64,000 nt of DNA from Aristolochia californica. Its lineage: Eukaryota > Streptophyta > Magnoliopsida > Piperales > Aristolochiaceae. The translations under genes were made by a program, and so were the position numbers. The notes beneath the pieces were generated by a model. That model saw nothing but the letters and a program-made list of their open reading frames with translations, did not search any database and was not told the origin of the DNA. The stretch is from assembly GCA_029961685.1 (NCBI GenBank), contig JARWKL010000006.1, positions 10,608,748 to 10,672,747 on the forward strand, in the 5' to 3' direction. Positions within the stretch are counted from its first letter, which is position 1. Every line of letters begins with the position of its first letter. Of the stretch, positions 33,101 to 44,477 are shown one piece after another.

Positions 33101-36100
33101 AATCCCTAAAATTTACGGAAACTTTTTGATATTATCTCTCTCTACTTTTTTGCATTTCCATTTTAGACGTATACTATTTTCATAGATCAAAACGTGAGTT
33201 TTCAGTTTTCCCTTTATCTCGTAAACAGAGATAAATAGGCAAATAGATCACAACAAAATGAAAATTTTGGAGTTTATGTATCCAAAAAATTATAACAACA
33301 ACAAATGTAAGTAAAGAAAGTATAACCCTTTTAGCTTGGAATTTTATAAGAAAGAGATTTCAAATTGACCCTACACATGTTTTAAATATGGATATGCAAG
33401 CTTGAAACATGTTTAAGATAAAAATGACCTATGGGATGTAGACCTCACAAAAGTCTCAAGTGAACGTGCGGTGGGATATTTACCCGAGTCAAACAAGCCA
33501 TTATTTTGCCAATTTACAAAAAAGCTAACCTAACAATAATAGATGATTGTAAAGTGATTTATAGGTCAATCAAGCGTAATGGGAAATATTTTTGTTAGAA
33601 ATGACTTGTGGATTGGGAGTCAACACTCAGTTAAAAATCCCCTGCGTCCCCCTTTTCCCGACGATTGCGAAACCTAATATATAAAAACTTGAAAGAGTTA
33701 GCAAACCCTAAAAATTACAGAAAGCTTTTGGAATTATCTCTCTCCACATTTGTGTATTTCCATTTTTTATGTATACGTTTTTCATAAATCAAAACGTGAG
33801 TTTTCACTTTTCCCTTTTTCTCGTAAAAAGAGATAAAAAGGCAAATAGATCACAACCAAATGAAAATTTTAGAGTTTATGAATGCAAAAAACTTAAAATA
33901 ACTAAAAATGTATGTAAAGAAAGTTCAACCCTAATAACTTGGAATTTATAAGAAAGAGATTTCTAATTGACCCTACACATGTTTTAAAAATGGATATGCA
34001 TGCTTGAAACATGTTAAAGATGCAAATGACCTATGGGATCCAGACCTCATGAAATTCTCAAGTGAACGTGAGGTGGGAAATTTACCTGAGTCAAACAAAC
34101 CATAATTAAGCCGATTGAAAAAAAATTTGACCTAACAATCATAGATGATTGACATATAATTTATCAGTCAATCATTCGTAATGGTCTATATTTTTGTTAG
34201 AAATAACTTATCTATTATAAGTCAACACTCAGTTAGAAATCCTCCGCTTCCCCCATTTCCTGACGATTGCAAAACCTAATATATAAAAATTAGAAAGAGT
34301 TTGAAATCCCTAAAAATTACAGACACTTTTTGGAATTATCTCTATCAAGATTTGAGCATTTCCAATTTCTATGTATACTTTTTTCTTAAATCAAAACATG
34401 AGTTTTCACTTTTCCCTTTATCTCAAAACAAAGAGATTAAAAGGCAAATAGATTACAACAAAATTAAAATTTTAGAGTTTATATATGCCAAAATTTTAGA
34501 ACAACAACAAATGTAAGTAAAGAAAATTTATTCACACACCAAAAATAAACACAAAAGTTTTGATATCCAAGTTTGGAAAATTCCAATTGTTCAACCCTTA
34601 TAGCTTGGAACTTTAGAAGAAAGAGATTTCTAATTGATCCTTCACATATTTTAAATATAGATATATACAGGCTTGAAACATGTTAAAGATGGAAATGACC
34701 TGTGGGATCCAAATCTCATTAAATTCTCAGGTGAACGTGCGGTGGGATATTTACCCGAGTCAAAGAAGTCATTATTTTTCCCATTTAAATAAAAGCTGAC
34801 CAAACAATCATAGATGATTGTAACATGATTTATCGGTCAATCAAGTGTAACAAGCTATATTTTTATAAAAAATGATTTATGGATTGGGAGTCTACACTAA
34901 GTTAAAAATCCCTCGCCTCCCCCTTTTCCTGACTATTGCGAAATCGAATACATAAAAACAAGAAAGAGTTTGCAATCTCTAAAAATTTTGGGCACTTTTT
35001 GGAATTATCTCTCTCTACAATTGTGAATTTCCATTTTAGATGTATAATTTTTTCTTAAATCAAAACTAGAGTTAGCACTTTTCCCTTTATCTCATAAACA
35101 AAAAAGTAATGAGTCAAATAGATCACAGCAAAATGAAAATTTTAGAGTTTATGTATGCAAAAAATTTAAATAAACAAAAAATGTACGCAAAGAAAATTTA
35201 TTCACACACCACAAATGAACACAAAAGTTTTGATATCCAAGTTTTGGAAATTCCACTAGTTCAACCCTAATTTCTTGAATTTTTTTAAGTAAGAGATTTT
35301 GAATTGTTCCTACACATGTTTTAAATATGAATATGCATGCTTGAAACATGCTAAAGATGAAAATGATTTATGGGATCCAAACCCCATTAAATTCTCAAGT
35401 GAACGTGCGGTGGTATATTTACCTTAGTCAAACAAGCCATTATTTTGCCCGTTTTCCAAAATGCTAACCTAAAAATCATAGATGATTCTAAAGTGATTTC
35501 TCGGACAATCATGCATAACAGGATATATTTTTGTTTGAAATGACTTGTGGATTGGGAGTCAACACTCAGTTAAAAATCTCCTGCCTCCCCCTTTTCCCGA
35601 CGATTATGAAATCGAATATATAAAAACTAGAGACAGTTAGAAATCCCTAAAATTTATGGAAACTTTTTGATATTATCTTTCTCTACTTTTTTGCATTTTC
35701 ATTTTTGATTTATACTTTTTTCATAAATCAAAACGTGAGTTTTCACTTTTCCCTTTATCTCGTAAACATGGATAAATAGGCAAATAGATCACAACAAAAT
35801 GAAAATTTTAGAGTTTATGTATGCAAAAAAATTATAGCAACAACAAATGTATGTAAAGAAAGTTTAACCCTTTTAGCATGAAATTTTATAAGAAAGAGAT
35901 TTCAAATTGAACCTAAACATGTTTTAAATATGTATGTGCATGATTGAAACCTGTTTAAGATACAAATGACCTATGGGATCTAGACCTCATGAAATTCTCA
36001 AGTAAACGTGAGGTGGGATATTTACTTGAGTCAAACAAACCATTATTTTCACCATTTACAAAAAAGCTGACCTAAAAATCATAGATGATTGTCAAGTGAT

Positions 36101-38480
36101 TTATCGGTCACTCATGCGTAACGGGCTATATTTTTGTAAGAAATGCCTTACTGATTGGGAGTCAACACTCAGTTAGAAATCCTGCATCTCCCCCATTTCC
36201 CGATGATTGCGAAACCTAATATATAAAAATTAGAAGGAGTTTGCAATCCCTAAAAGTTACAAACTCTTTTTGGAATTATCTCTCTCTACATTTATGCAAT
36301 TCCAATTTACGTGTATACATTTTTCTTAAATCAAAACCTGACTTTTCACTTTTCCCTTTATCTCAAAAAAATAGATAAAAAGGAAAATAGATCACAATAA
36401 AATGAAAATTTTAGAGTTTATGTATGCAAAAAATTTAAAACAACAACTAATGTAAGTAAAGAAAATTTATTCACATACCACAAATGAAGACAAAAGTTTT
36501 GATATCCAAGTTTGGGAAATTCGACTACTTCAACCCTAATAGCTTGGAATTTTTTAAGAAAGAGATTTCTACTTGATCCTACACGTGTTTTAAATATGGA
36601 TATGCATGCTTGAATCATGTTAAAGATGCAAATGACCTATGAGATCCAAACCTCATTAAATTTTCAAGTGAACGTGCAGTAGTATATTTACCCTAGTTAA
36701 ACATTCCATTATTTTGCCCAATTTAAAAAAAAAGCTAACCTAATATTCATAGAGGATTGTAATGTGATTTATCAGTCAATCAAGCGTAATGGGATATATT
36801 TTTGTTAGAAATGACTTGTGGATTGAGAGTCAACACTCAGTTAAAAAGCCCCCGCCTCTCCCCTTTTCCCTACGATTGCGAAACCTAATACATAAAAACT
36901 TGAAAGAGTTAGCAAACCCTAAAAATTACATAATTTTTTTGGAATTATCTCTCTCTACATTTGTGTATTTCTATTTTTTATGTATACTTTTTTCATAAAT
37001 CAAAACGTGAGTTTTCACTTTTCCCTTTATCTCGTAAACAAAAATAAAAAGGCAAATAGATCACAACAAAATGAAAATTTTAGATTTTATGAATGCATAA
37101 AACTTAAAACAACTACAAATGTATGTAAAGAAAGTTTAACCCTAATAGCTTGGAATTTATAAGAAAGAGATTTCTAATTGACCCTACACATATTTTAAAA
37201 ATGGATATGCATGCTTGATACATGTTAAAGAGGCAAATGACCTATGGGATCCAGACCTCATGAAATTCTCAAGTGAACGTGCGGTGGGATATTTACCTGA
37301 GTCAAACAAGCCATAATTATGACGATTGAAAAACAAGACGACCTAACAATCATAGATGATTGACATGTAATATATCGGTCAATCATGACGGTCAATCATG
37401 CGCAATGGTCTATATTCTTGTTAGAAATAACTGATCTATTAGAAGTCAACACTCAATTAGAAATCTTCCGCCTCCCCCATTTTCCGATGATTGCAAAACC
37501 TTATATATAAAAATTAGAAAGAGTTTGAAATCCCTAAAAATTACTGACACTTTTTGTAATTATCTCTCTCAACATTTGTGCATTTCCTATTTATATGTAT
37601 ACTTTTTTCTTAAATCAAAACGGGAGTTTTCACTTTTCCCTTTATCTCAAAACAAAGAGATTAAAAGGCAAATAGATTACAACAAAATGAAAATTTTAGA
37701 TTTTATATATGCCAAAATTTTAAAACAACAACAAATGTAAGTAAAGAAAATTTATTTACACACCACAAATGAACACAAAAGTTTTGATATCCAAGTTTGG
37801 GAAATTCCTCTTGTTCAACCCTTATAGCTTGGAATTTTAGAAGAAAGAGATTTCTGATTGATCCTTCACATATTTTAAATATAGATATACATGATTGAAA
37901 CATGTTAAAGATGGAAATGACCAACGGGATCCAAACTTCATTAAATTCTCAAGTGAACGTGTGGTGGGATATTTACCCGAGTCAAACAAGTCATTATTTT
38001 GCCCATTTAAATAAAAGCTAACGAAACAATCATAGATGATTGTAATGTGATTTATTGGTCAATCATGCATAACGGGCTATACTTTTATAAGAAATGAGTT
38101 ATGGATTGGGAGTCAACTCTCAGTTAAAAATCCCTCGCCTCCCCCTTTTCCCGACGATTGTGAAACCGAATACATTAAAACAAGAAAGAGTTTGCAATCC
38201 CTAAAAATTTCGGGAACTTTTTGGAATTATCTCTCTCTATAATTGTGCATTTCCATTTTAGATGTATACTTTTTTCTTAAGTCAAAATTGGAGTTTGCAC
38301 TTTTCCCTTTATCTCGTAAACAAAAAAATAAAAAGTCAAATAGATCACAGCAAAATGAAAATTTTAGAGTTTATGTATGCAAAAAAATTAAAACAACAAA
38401 AAATGTAAGTAAAGAAAATTTATTCACACACCACAAATGAACACAAAAGTTTTGATATCCAAGTTTGGGAAATTCCACTA

Positions 38481-38660
38481 TGACGTCACAAGAGGAAAAA
38501 TCATTTCTACCCCTGTTTTCGGTGCCGAAAGGTAATAATGCAAGGGCAAAAATGAAAAGCCAAAAAGACAAAAGTTACCCTTTGTCTTTAAACACACACC
38601 TTTCAATAAAGTGTTAAGGTGGAAGAAATGAAATATCTTCAGCTATAAATTCGACGCGCC
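38481..38660 (+). promoter_or_regulatory. Pararetrovirus promoter, copy C
   Basis: A TGACGTCA bZIP/as-1-like element at the very start, a conserved GGTGCCGAAAGGTAATAATGC block at ~38520 and a TATA box TATAAAT at 38644-38650. The upstream repeat enhancer is missing because the copy is opened here. The same order is seen in D and, inverted, E. It would drive the pregenomic RNA. Confidence 0.7.
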
Positions 38661-39216
38661 TCCAAAGGTTGAGACATTCGGAAAACGGAGAAGCATTAGC
38701 TAATTCGAAAAACCAGCATTCAAGAAGAAGAAGGCGATTTTCGGCGATCTTCCTTCAGCAAGTTCCTTAAAGCACGGTATGTGCTTAATAGCCGTACTGG
38801 CTGAGTAGAATAGAGGGAATCGACTGATGGCACGGTCGGTAACTTCGGGAGTTATGTAGATAAGTAATTTTTCTTTCCCTTTTTTAAGGGTATGTATTTA
38901 GTTGTTTTATTTTGTTTGGACAATTTTTTATATTTTCCGCATGTTTGTAATATTGTGATTCGTATAGTTGTTGTTATCACTGTTCATGTTCCGCATCTAT
39001 ATATACGATCTCCACAGTGTTTGTTTTTACTGTTCCAAAGTTACTATTCAAAAGTTCTATTCCTTTTTACTATTCATGGTTACTATTCATGGTTCTATTC
39101 ATGTTTACTGTTCAAAATAGTGCCAAATAGGACAGAAGCTAGAGACTTGGAATTATTTGGCTACGCTCTGAGGTAGAAAATGAAACGGAGTTGTGCCCTA
39201 CCCTGCTGAAGCAGCC

Positions 39217-39375
39217 ATGGAGCCGCAACGGTTAATAGGAACGGCTTGGGCCCCTCTGGAGACCATGAGGACCGCATTGACGGATTGCCCACGTGGTGGT
39301 AAGCTGGTAGGAATAGGGTCAAACCCCAAAGAAGTTCTAAGTAGCAACATAAGTCATGTTGGGCCTATTAGATAG
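39217..39375 (+). CDS. Leader sORF, copy C
   Basis: A small frame MEPQRLIGTAWAPLETMRTA ending SHVGPIR, 52 codons from its ATG and open for several codons upstream. The same frame stays open in D (50204) and E (minus, 55292) with only substitutions, although neighbouring viral genes are broken. Long caulimovirid leaders usually contain several short ORFs that act in ribosome shunting or reinitiation. Whether this one encodes a useful peptide is unknown. Confidence 0.4.
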   Translation: MEPQRLIGTAWAPLETMRTALTDCPRGGKLVGIGSNPKEVLSSNISHVGPIR

Positions 39376-39717
39376 CTATGAATAAACACAAACGAGTACA
39401 TAGCAGTGACATGTGGCAGGAAGCAGTAGAAATATGATGGTGAAATGATAGGATGTATGAAGTGTGACTGTAGGAACAGTATTGTGTGAGTCATCATTGT
39501 TTTTCGCTGCCTGTAGACAGTGTGTAGGTAGAAATTCCTCGGATTCTAATTCCACTGCCCTCATCCCTAGGTTCACTCTGTCATCCGCTGTTTAGGCTGT
39601 TGAATCTGCTAGAGACTTGTTGTGTGTTTTTATGGTATCTGGCAATAGTGCTTTTGGTACCATAATCCGTTGTGTCTCTATGTTGAAGTCTAGTAGAGAC
39701 TCAGTATGTTTTTAAAT

Positions 39718-39729
39718 TGGAATCAAAGC
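39718..39729 (+). promoter_or_regulatory. Minus-strand primer binding site, copy C (mutated)
   Basis: TGGAATCAAAGC, two changes from TGGTATCAGAGC, which is complementary to the 3' end of plant initiator tRNA-Met. It is followed by CAAGTATTAGACTTGG as in D. Caulimoviridae use this primer to start DNA synthesis. Confidence 0.85.
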
Positions 39730-39919
39730 CAAGTATTAGACTTGGTCCATACAGAGCCATGGAATCAGTTTCCTGGCATTAATGTGTCAAAGAAGTCAAA
39801 GGTTAACTTTACTACTTTCTGTTTAGGTATACATACTCCCAAATAGTTACGACCCAAACCGGTCACATCCCATGTAACATTTGTAAGGAACAAAAGTACA
39901 AACACTTAAAACTTCTTAT

Positions 39920-40246
39920 ATGGAACAAAATAGGTCTAATCCAGCGTTAAGACTTATAAACTATTCGCGATTGCGAGAAGAAATCATGCCCAGAAGGTAT
40001 GATAATCAAATCCAATTCCAGAAGGTCTGGATTTGACAATTAAAAGATCAGCTCTTACTAGTTCAAGCCAAACTCAAAGAGTTAGAAGAAAATCCCTTAG
40101 TTGTAGATTATAACAACGAAGGAAGAAGGATAATCTGAGATGGACGATTATTAGGACTCGGTCCAGTAGGTTTAAAACAAGTTATCAAAGACCTGAAACA
40201 CCAAATCAGGATTGAACAACTTGAACTTCAAGAATATGCTATCTAA
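39920..40246 (+). pseudogene. ORF X (108 codons), copy C
   Basis: It starts at ATG 39920 (MEQNRSNPALR) and ends QLELQEYAI before TAA 40244-40246. In-frame stops are TGA at 40034-40036 and another in the GRRII.DGR region. The protein is charged and helical (QAKLKELEENPLVVDYNNEG in the middle, LKQVIKDLKHQIRIEQLEL at the end) and may form a coiled coil. Its end overlaps the ATG of the viroplasmin-domain ORF (40236) by 11 bases. No family recognised. The internal Met codon at 39957 in D is ATA here. Confidence 0.55.
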
Positions 40247-40544
40247 GCAATTCTTAGAAGATTTGGTAATCATTCTGCAAAGAGAAATCTACAGAATGAC
40301 CCAAGAAGAAACCGTATCTCAACCTGTAGACACCGCTTCAATAGGAGAAGCCTCTACAAGTATATATGGAAAACCAGAAAAAACAAAATACTGGTATGTT
40401 GTCTTCATAGGAAAAGAAACAGGAATATATGACAGCTGGGAAGAAGCCCAAGCACAAGTCATAGGATTTCCTGGAAATTTTCACAGGAAATTTCGGACAA
40501 AGGAAGATGATGAACAAGCATGGACAGTATCTCGAAATAGATGA
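40236..40544 (+). CDS. Stand-alone viroplasmin / RNase H1 N-terminal-like domain ORF, copy C
   Basis: A complete 102-codon frame from ATG 40236. Residues ~50-95 read YWYVVFIGKETGIYDSWEEA, then QVIGFPG and FRTKEDDEQAW, the signature of the caulimovirus viroplasmin domain, which is homologous to the N-terminal hybrid-binding domain of eukaryotic RNase H1. In caulimoviruses this domain is embedded in the ~520-residue transactivator/viroplasmin encoded after polymerase. Here it is a small separate protein encoded before the coat protein. The N-terminal ~45 residues are of unknown fold. The stop overlaps the S1 start (ATGA). Confidence 0.85.
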   Translation: MLSKQFLEDLVIILQREIYRMTQEETVSQPVDTASIGEASTSIYGKPEKTKYWYVVFIGKETGIYDSWEEAQAQVIGFPGNFHRKFRTKEDDEQAWTVSRNR

Positions 40545-40756
40545 TCTATAGGCAAAAAGTTTTAGATCGTTTACAAAGAAAGAGAGATGGCTTTGCCTTC
40601 ACTCTCTTACTAAGCAACATGCTTCAACCTGAAGATGATACAATGTACTCCATGGAAATGTACTATTTCCATTGGGAAAGATATACGAATCGCATCCATA
40701 GACTACAATGCAAGATCGAAAAAATTAAACAAAAGCTAAACCTCTTACCTTTGTAA
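40541..40756 (+). CDS. Small ORF S1, copy C
   Basis: An intact 71-codon frame, MIYRQKVLDRLQRKRDGFAF to IEKIKQKLNLLPL. It is basic and helical with a Met/Tyr/Phe-rich middle (YSMEMYYFHWERY). The ATG lies in ATGA with the preceding stop, and its TAA precedes the coat-protein ATG by two bases. It is conserved in all four copies, so it was a real viral gene. Function unknown. Confidence 0.72.
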   Translation: MIYRQKVLDRLQRKRDGFAFTLLLSNMLQPEDDTMYSMEMYYFHWERYTNRIHRLQCKIEKIKQKLNLLPL

Positions 40757-40758
40757 AA

Positions 40759-42509
40759 ATGGATGATTTATTCTATTTAATGGATATGGAAACTCCATTA
40801 CCATTAGGCCTTCCTGACATCACCGGATGGCTTAAAAACCTAATGTACTTTGCAACACCTTGCATAGCACCTAGAAAAAGGATCCAACAGCACCTACTTT
40901 TAGGATCGCTTCCAAAGCATCATCCTCCACCGATGATGAAGTCTACGCAGAATATAATACTTTCGGTCTCCAACCGATTTATTATGTTCAAGAAGAAAAA
41001 CCTTCTTCAAGTAAACAACAAGGGCAAAGAGATATTGAACTAGAGGCCTGGGAATCTGATGAAGTTGCAGAAGAAAATACCAAGAAAACAGACTACTCTG
41101 CTAAAGACAAAAAGGTAGATGATCTTGGTAAAAGATTTAGAATGCTTCGTGGTAGCAACCATTTTGAAGTCGAAACATCAAGGGTACAAGACACCCACAT
41201 GGAAGATAGCTTTCAAGATAACTTTTGAAATCGTACTGCGATTGACCTGCAAGAACGAGAAAGTTTCTCCAACTCCAAAATATCCCTGGGGGGACCAAGG
41301 TGTTCAACAAAATACACAAATGTCGATCCTTCAAATACTACTATGGGATACCAACCCATAGATAGCATAAACCCTTTTGGATTTTATCTCAACTTGGATT
41401 GCCCCAAGGAGGGAGAAAAGGTCTTTAAAGAATGGGAAACAAGCATGAGCTATGCTGCAAATATGCATGAATCTTGGGACAAAGATTCAGCATTTAATTT
41501 CTTTACCCATTCTTTAAAGGGTAATGTAGCTCATTGGTGGGACAACCTTCCCGAAGACCAAAAACGAGCTAATACCTCAATATCTATAGCCAATATATTG
41601 AAAGGAGTGGTGGCTAAGATATCAAAGGAATTTCTAGGAACACATCCAACCCTAGAAGATTATAGTGAAAGTACTAAACAACGAAAACGTTTAGAAACTC
41701 TTCAAAAATTGAATAAGTTACAAAACTGTAACATCTGTTTTTTTGAGAAGTATTGTTGTGAATTTGCAAGTTACTTCTATAAACTGCAAAAAGACGATCA
41801 GAAACCTTATCTGTATATCTTTTATGCAAAATTGCCAGAACCTTTTACACATGTAGCTGAAAAAGACTACATTACAAAATATTGGCAAAATAATCCAGAA
41901 CTTGGTACTTTAACCATGGATAATTTCCGAAACTTTGACACTTTAGGAAGAAGACATAGATTTGTAGTAGACATGTTGGCAAATCTTTGAGAAGCCCAAA
42001 AACTACAAAAGAAAACTAGTAAGGAAAATAAACAAACATTATGTTGTTCAAACCAGAACAAAAATGTGGGAGCTTATGGTTGTAAAACCACCTACCATAA
42101 GCAACGAAAATATCCTAAGAAATTTCAACAGAAAAAATTTAGGATACAAAAAAGTTCTACAACTACGTATACTCCTAAGAAGAGATACTTTAGAAAAAGA
42201 ATAAATTCTGGTCCTACCACATCCAGTAAAGGGTCAAATGCATATTGCCCAAAGGGGAAAACCCCAAGCAAATGCAAATGCTGGATATGCCAGAAAGAAG
42301 GACATTTTGCAAAAGATTATCCGAATGATAAACAACAACGGAGGTACAGTACCTATATGTTACTAGCTAAAGAAAATTGATTGGAAATTATCCATTATGA
42401 TGACATCCAGTCAGAAGATGAATTATATGAACTTCATCTAGAAACTGAATCCTCATCCTCGAAAAACTCAGAGAACAAGTCGGACTCTTCAGCCACCTTC
42501 TCTGAATGA
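40759..42509 (+). pseudogene. Coat protein, copy C
   Basis: It starts MDDLFYLMDMETPLPLG and ends at TGA 42507-42509. A one-base indel at the AAAAAGG run (~40880) moves the frame. Later parts read INPFGFYLNLDCPKEGEKVF, GNVAHWWDNLPEDQK, LGRRHRFVVDMLANL, then a stop, a Lys/Arg-rich region and the knuckle CWICQKEGHFAKDY with the last Cys changed to Tyr. An acidic tail follows. It packages the viral genome; the knuckle is inactivated here. The stop overlaps the polymerase ATG at 42506. Confidence 0.88.
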
Positions 42510-44476
42510 GTATCCGCATAAACGCAGAGCATGTAGCATCTGGAAATTATTATATCACGGTCATGCTTAAATTATCCGAATATATCAAATTCCATATACA
42601 CGCTCTCATAGATACAAAAAGTTCATATAGCCTAGCCAGACAAAATCTACTTCCCACGGATCTAAGGAAAGCACTTGAAGTACCCCTTCAAGTAACAGTT
42701 GGCTCAGGAAAAAATGTATCTCTTCCTGTAGAACCCCGAAACATTCATCTCGACATTGGGGGTGAAAATTTTATGATCTCAAAACTCATTAGTTTATGAC
42801 CAAACATAAACTCAGGACCAGATTTAGTCCTAGGAAATGAATGGCTCATGTTTCATGCTCTTGTAGAGCAAACACCAGCCTACTATAAACTTTGATGTCA
42901 CACTCGATGCGAAATCAATAATTCTGCTGTATTTGTCTATGAAGTAAAACCCACTGAAGCCTATGCCATTTCTGGTAATGGAGATGTTCTCCATCAGGTC
43001 TTCAAAAAACGCAACAAGCGTGGTGATGAGATTCCTCCCTTAGAAACTCTACTCCTCGCTGAATCCTGCGAAACTGAAGTTCAACAAGTTCAGCAACTTC
43101 TAGAATCCACTTGTTCTGAGAAACCCTTAGAATGGTGGCATAAACAAAAATCATATGCCGACCTTAGACTTCTTGATCCTGAAAAAGAAATTCAAAAAAA
43201 CCTATGGTTTACACTCCTTCTGATGTTGAAGAATTCTCAACACAAATAAATGACTTGCTAACTCAAGGTTTAATCCGTGCAAGTTATTCTCCACATACAT
43301 CTCCTGCTTTCTTGGTTCGGAATCATGCAGATATAAAATGTGGGAAAGCTAGAATGGTCATTAACTATAAAAGGGTTAATGAAGCCACAAATATGGATGG
43401 CTACTATCTTCCTAACAAAGAAAGATTAATAGCTGCCTTAAGAGGAAAACAATGGTTTTCTAAATTTGATTGCAAATCCGGGTTTTGGCAAATTCGTCTA
43501 ACCGAACGAGTTATTCCCCTTACTGCATTCATTTGTCCTTCAGGACATTATGAGGGTTTGTAATGCCCTTTGGGTTAAAACAAGCACCCAACATATTTCA
43601 AAGAAGAATGGATTATATCCTCAAATCATTCTTTAAATTTTGCTTAGTTTATGTTGATGACATCCTAGTCTTTTTAGAAACCAAGGATCAACATAAAGAG
43701 CAATTACGTAAGGTATTAAATGCCTTAAAAAATGTTGGGATAGCACTCAGCAAAAAGTAATCAGAGTTATTTAAAACCAAGATAGATTTCTTAGGTCTAA
43801 ACATCTCAAAAGGAGAAATCATTCTCCAAAATCATATTCTAGAAAAACTAGCAACTTTTCCAAATGAAATTGAAGATATAAAACAGCTTCAACGTTTCTT
43901 AGGATGCCTAACATATGCTGAACAATTCATAAAGAATTTATCAGAAATTAGGAAACCCTTTCAAAAGAAACTAAAGAAAGACGTCAAATGGGAATGGACA
44001 CCCACTGATAGTTTAGAAGTAATCCGGATCAAACAAATGATGAAAACCTCCCAGTGTTAACTCTACTAGATCCAGATGCAAAAATGATTTTAGAAACTGA
44101 CGCCTCGGATCATACTTGGGCAGCAGTCCTAAAATGCAAAATAAATGGTTCTGAAAGAATATGAAAATATACATCAGGAACATTTTCATCCGCTAAAACA
44201 AACTGTCATTCTTATGAAAAAAAAATTTTAGCAGTAAAAAATGGGATAAAAAAGTATATTTATCTTGCTCCCAAAAAATTTCTGGAAAGAACTGACTGTA
44301 AAAATTTTGTCGGTTTTATGACAAGAAATTTAGAAGATTCACTTTGTCGCGGTAGATTACTCCGTTGGTAGCAATGGTTCTTCCAATTTTGTTTTACTGT
44401 TGAACACATAAAAGGAGATAAAAATTATTTACCTGATACTCTTACTAGAGAATTTTCTTGTGTTCCAAACAGGTAA
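42506..44476 (+). pseudogene. Protease-reverse transcriptase-RNase H, copy C
   Basis: The ~656-codon polymerase gene starts MSIRINAEHVASG. The protease active site is altered to IDTKSSYS (DTG in D). RT carries HTSPAFLVRN, CKSGFWQIRLTERVI, FGLKQAPNIFQRRMD and VYVDDILVFLETKDQ with the YVDD motif intact. RNase H has LETDASDHTWAAVLK and RTDCKNFVGFM, ending FSCVPNR before TAA 44474-44476. Frameshifts lie near 43200, 43560 and 44045, and stops elsewhere. The next gene starts one base after its stop. Confidence 0.9.
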
Positions 44477-44477
44477 A

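Larger units (their letters stand above)
20509..38480 (+). repeat. Satellite array 1: tandem ~667-bp and ~602-bp monomers in a higher-order repeat
   Basis: An AT-rich monomer repeats head to tail. Using the shared AGAGATTTCTAATT as anchor, starts fall at about 20829, 21498, 22164, 22767, 24937, 25571, 26079, 26747, 27349, 28013, 28609, 29277, 29959, 30562, 31229, 31831, 32497, 33353, 33956, 34620, 35292, 35897, 36561, 37167 and 37847. Spacings are ~667 (long) or ~602 (short; lacks the ~62 bp from the ATTCACACACC block to CCACTAG). Monomers 26747, 27349 and 28013 recur with private variants at 31229, 31831 and 32497, giving a 7-monomer higher-order period near 4.48 kb. Deletions shorten some units (e.g. 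near 20550, 24253, 25757, 32938). No function beyond satellite is visible. Confidence 0.93.

Noticed and set aside
41119..41361. Second frame over the coat gene (also at 52088-52351, 5318-5569 and, on minus, 14134-14799)
   Set aside because: In D the coat frame is continuous and contains all recognisable motifs. The alternative frames are partly overlapping shadows, and in F the frame seen is the shifted coat frame itself.
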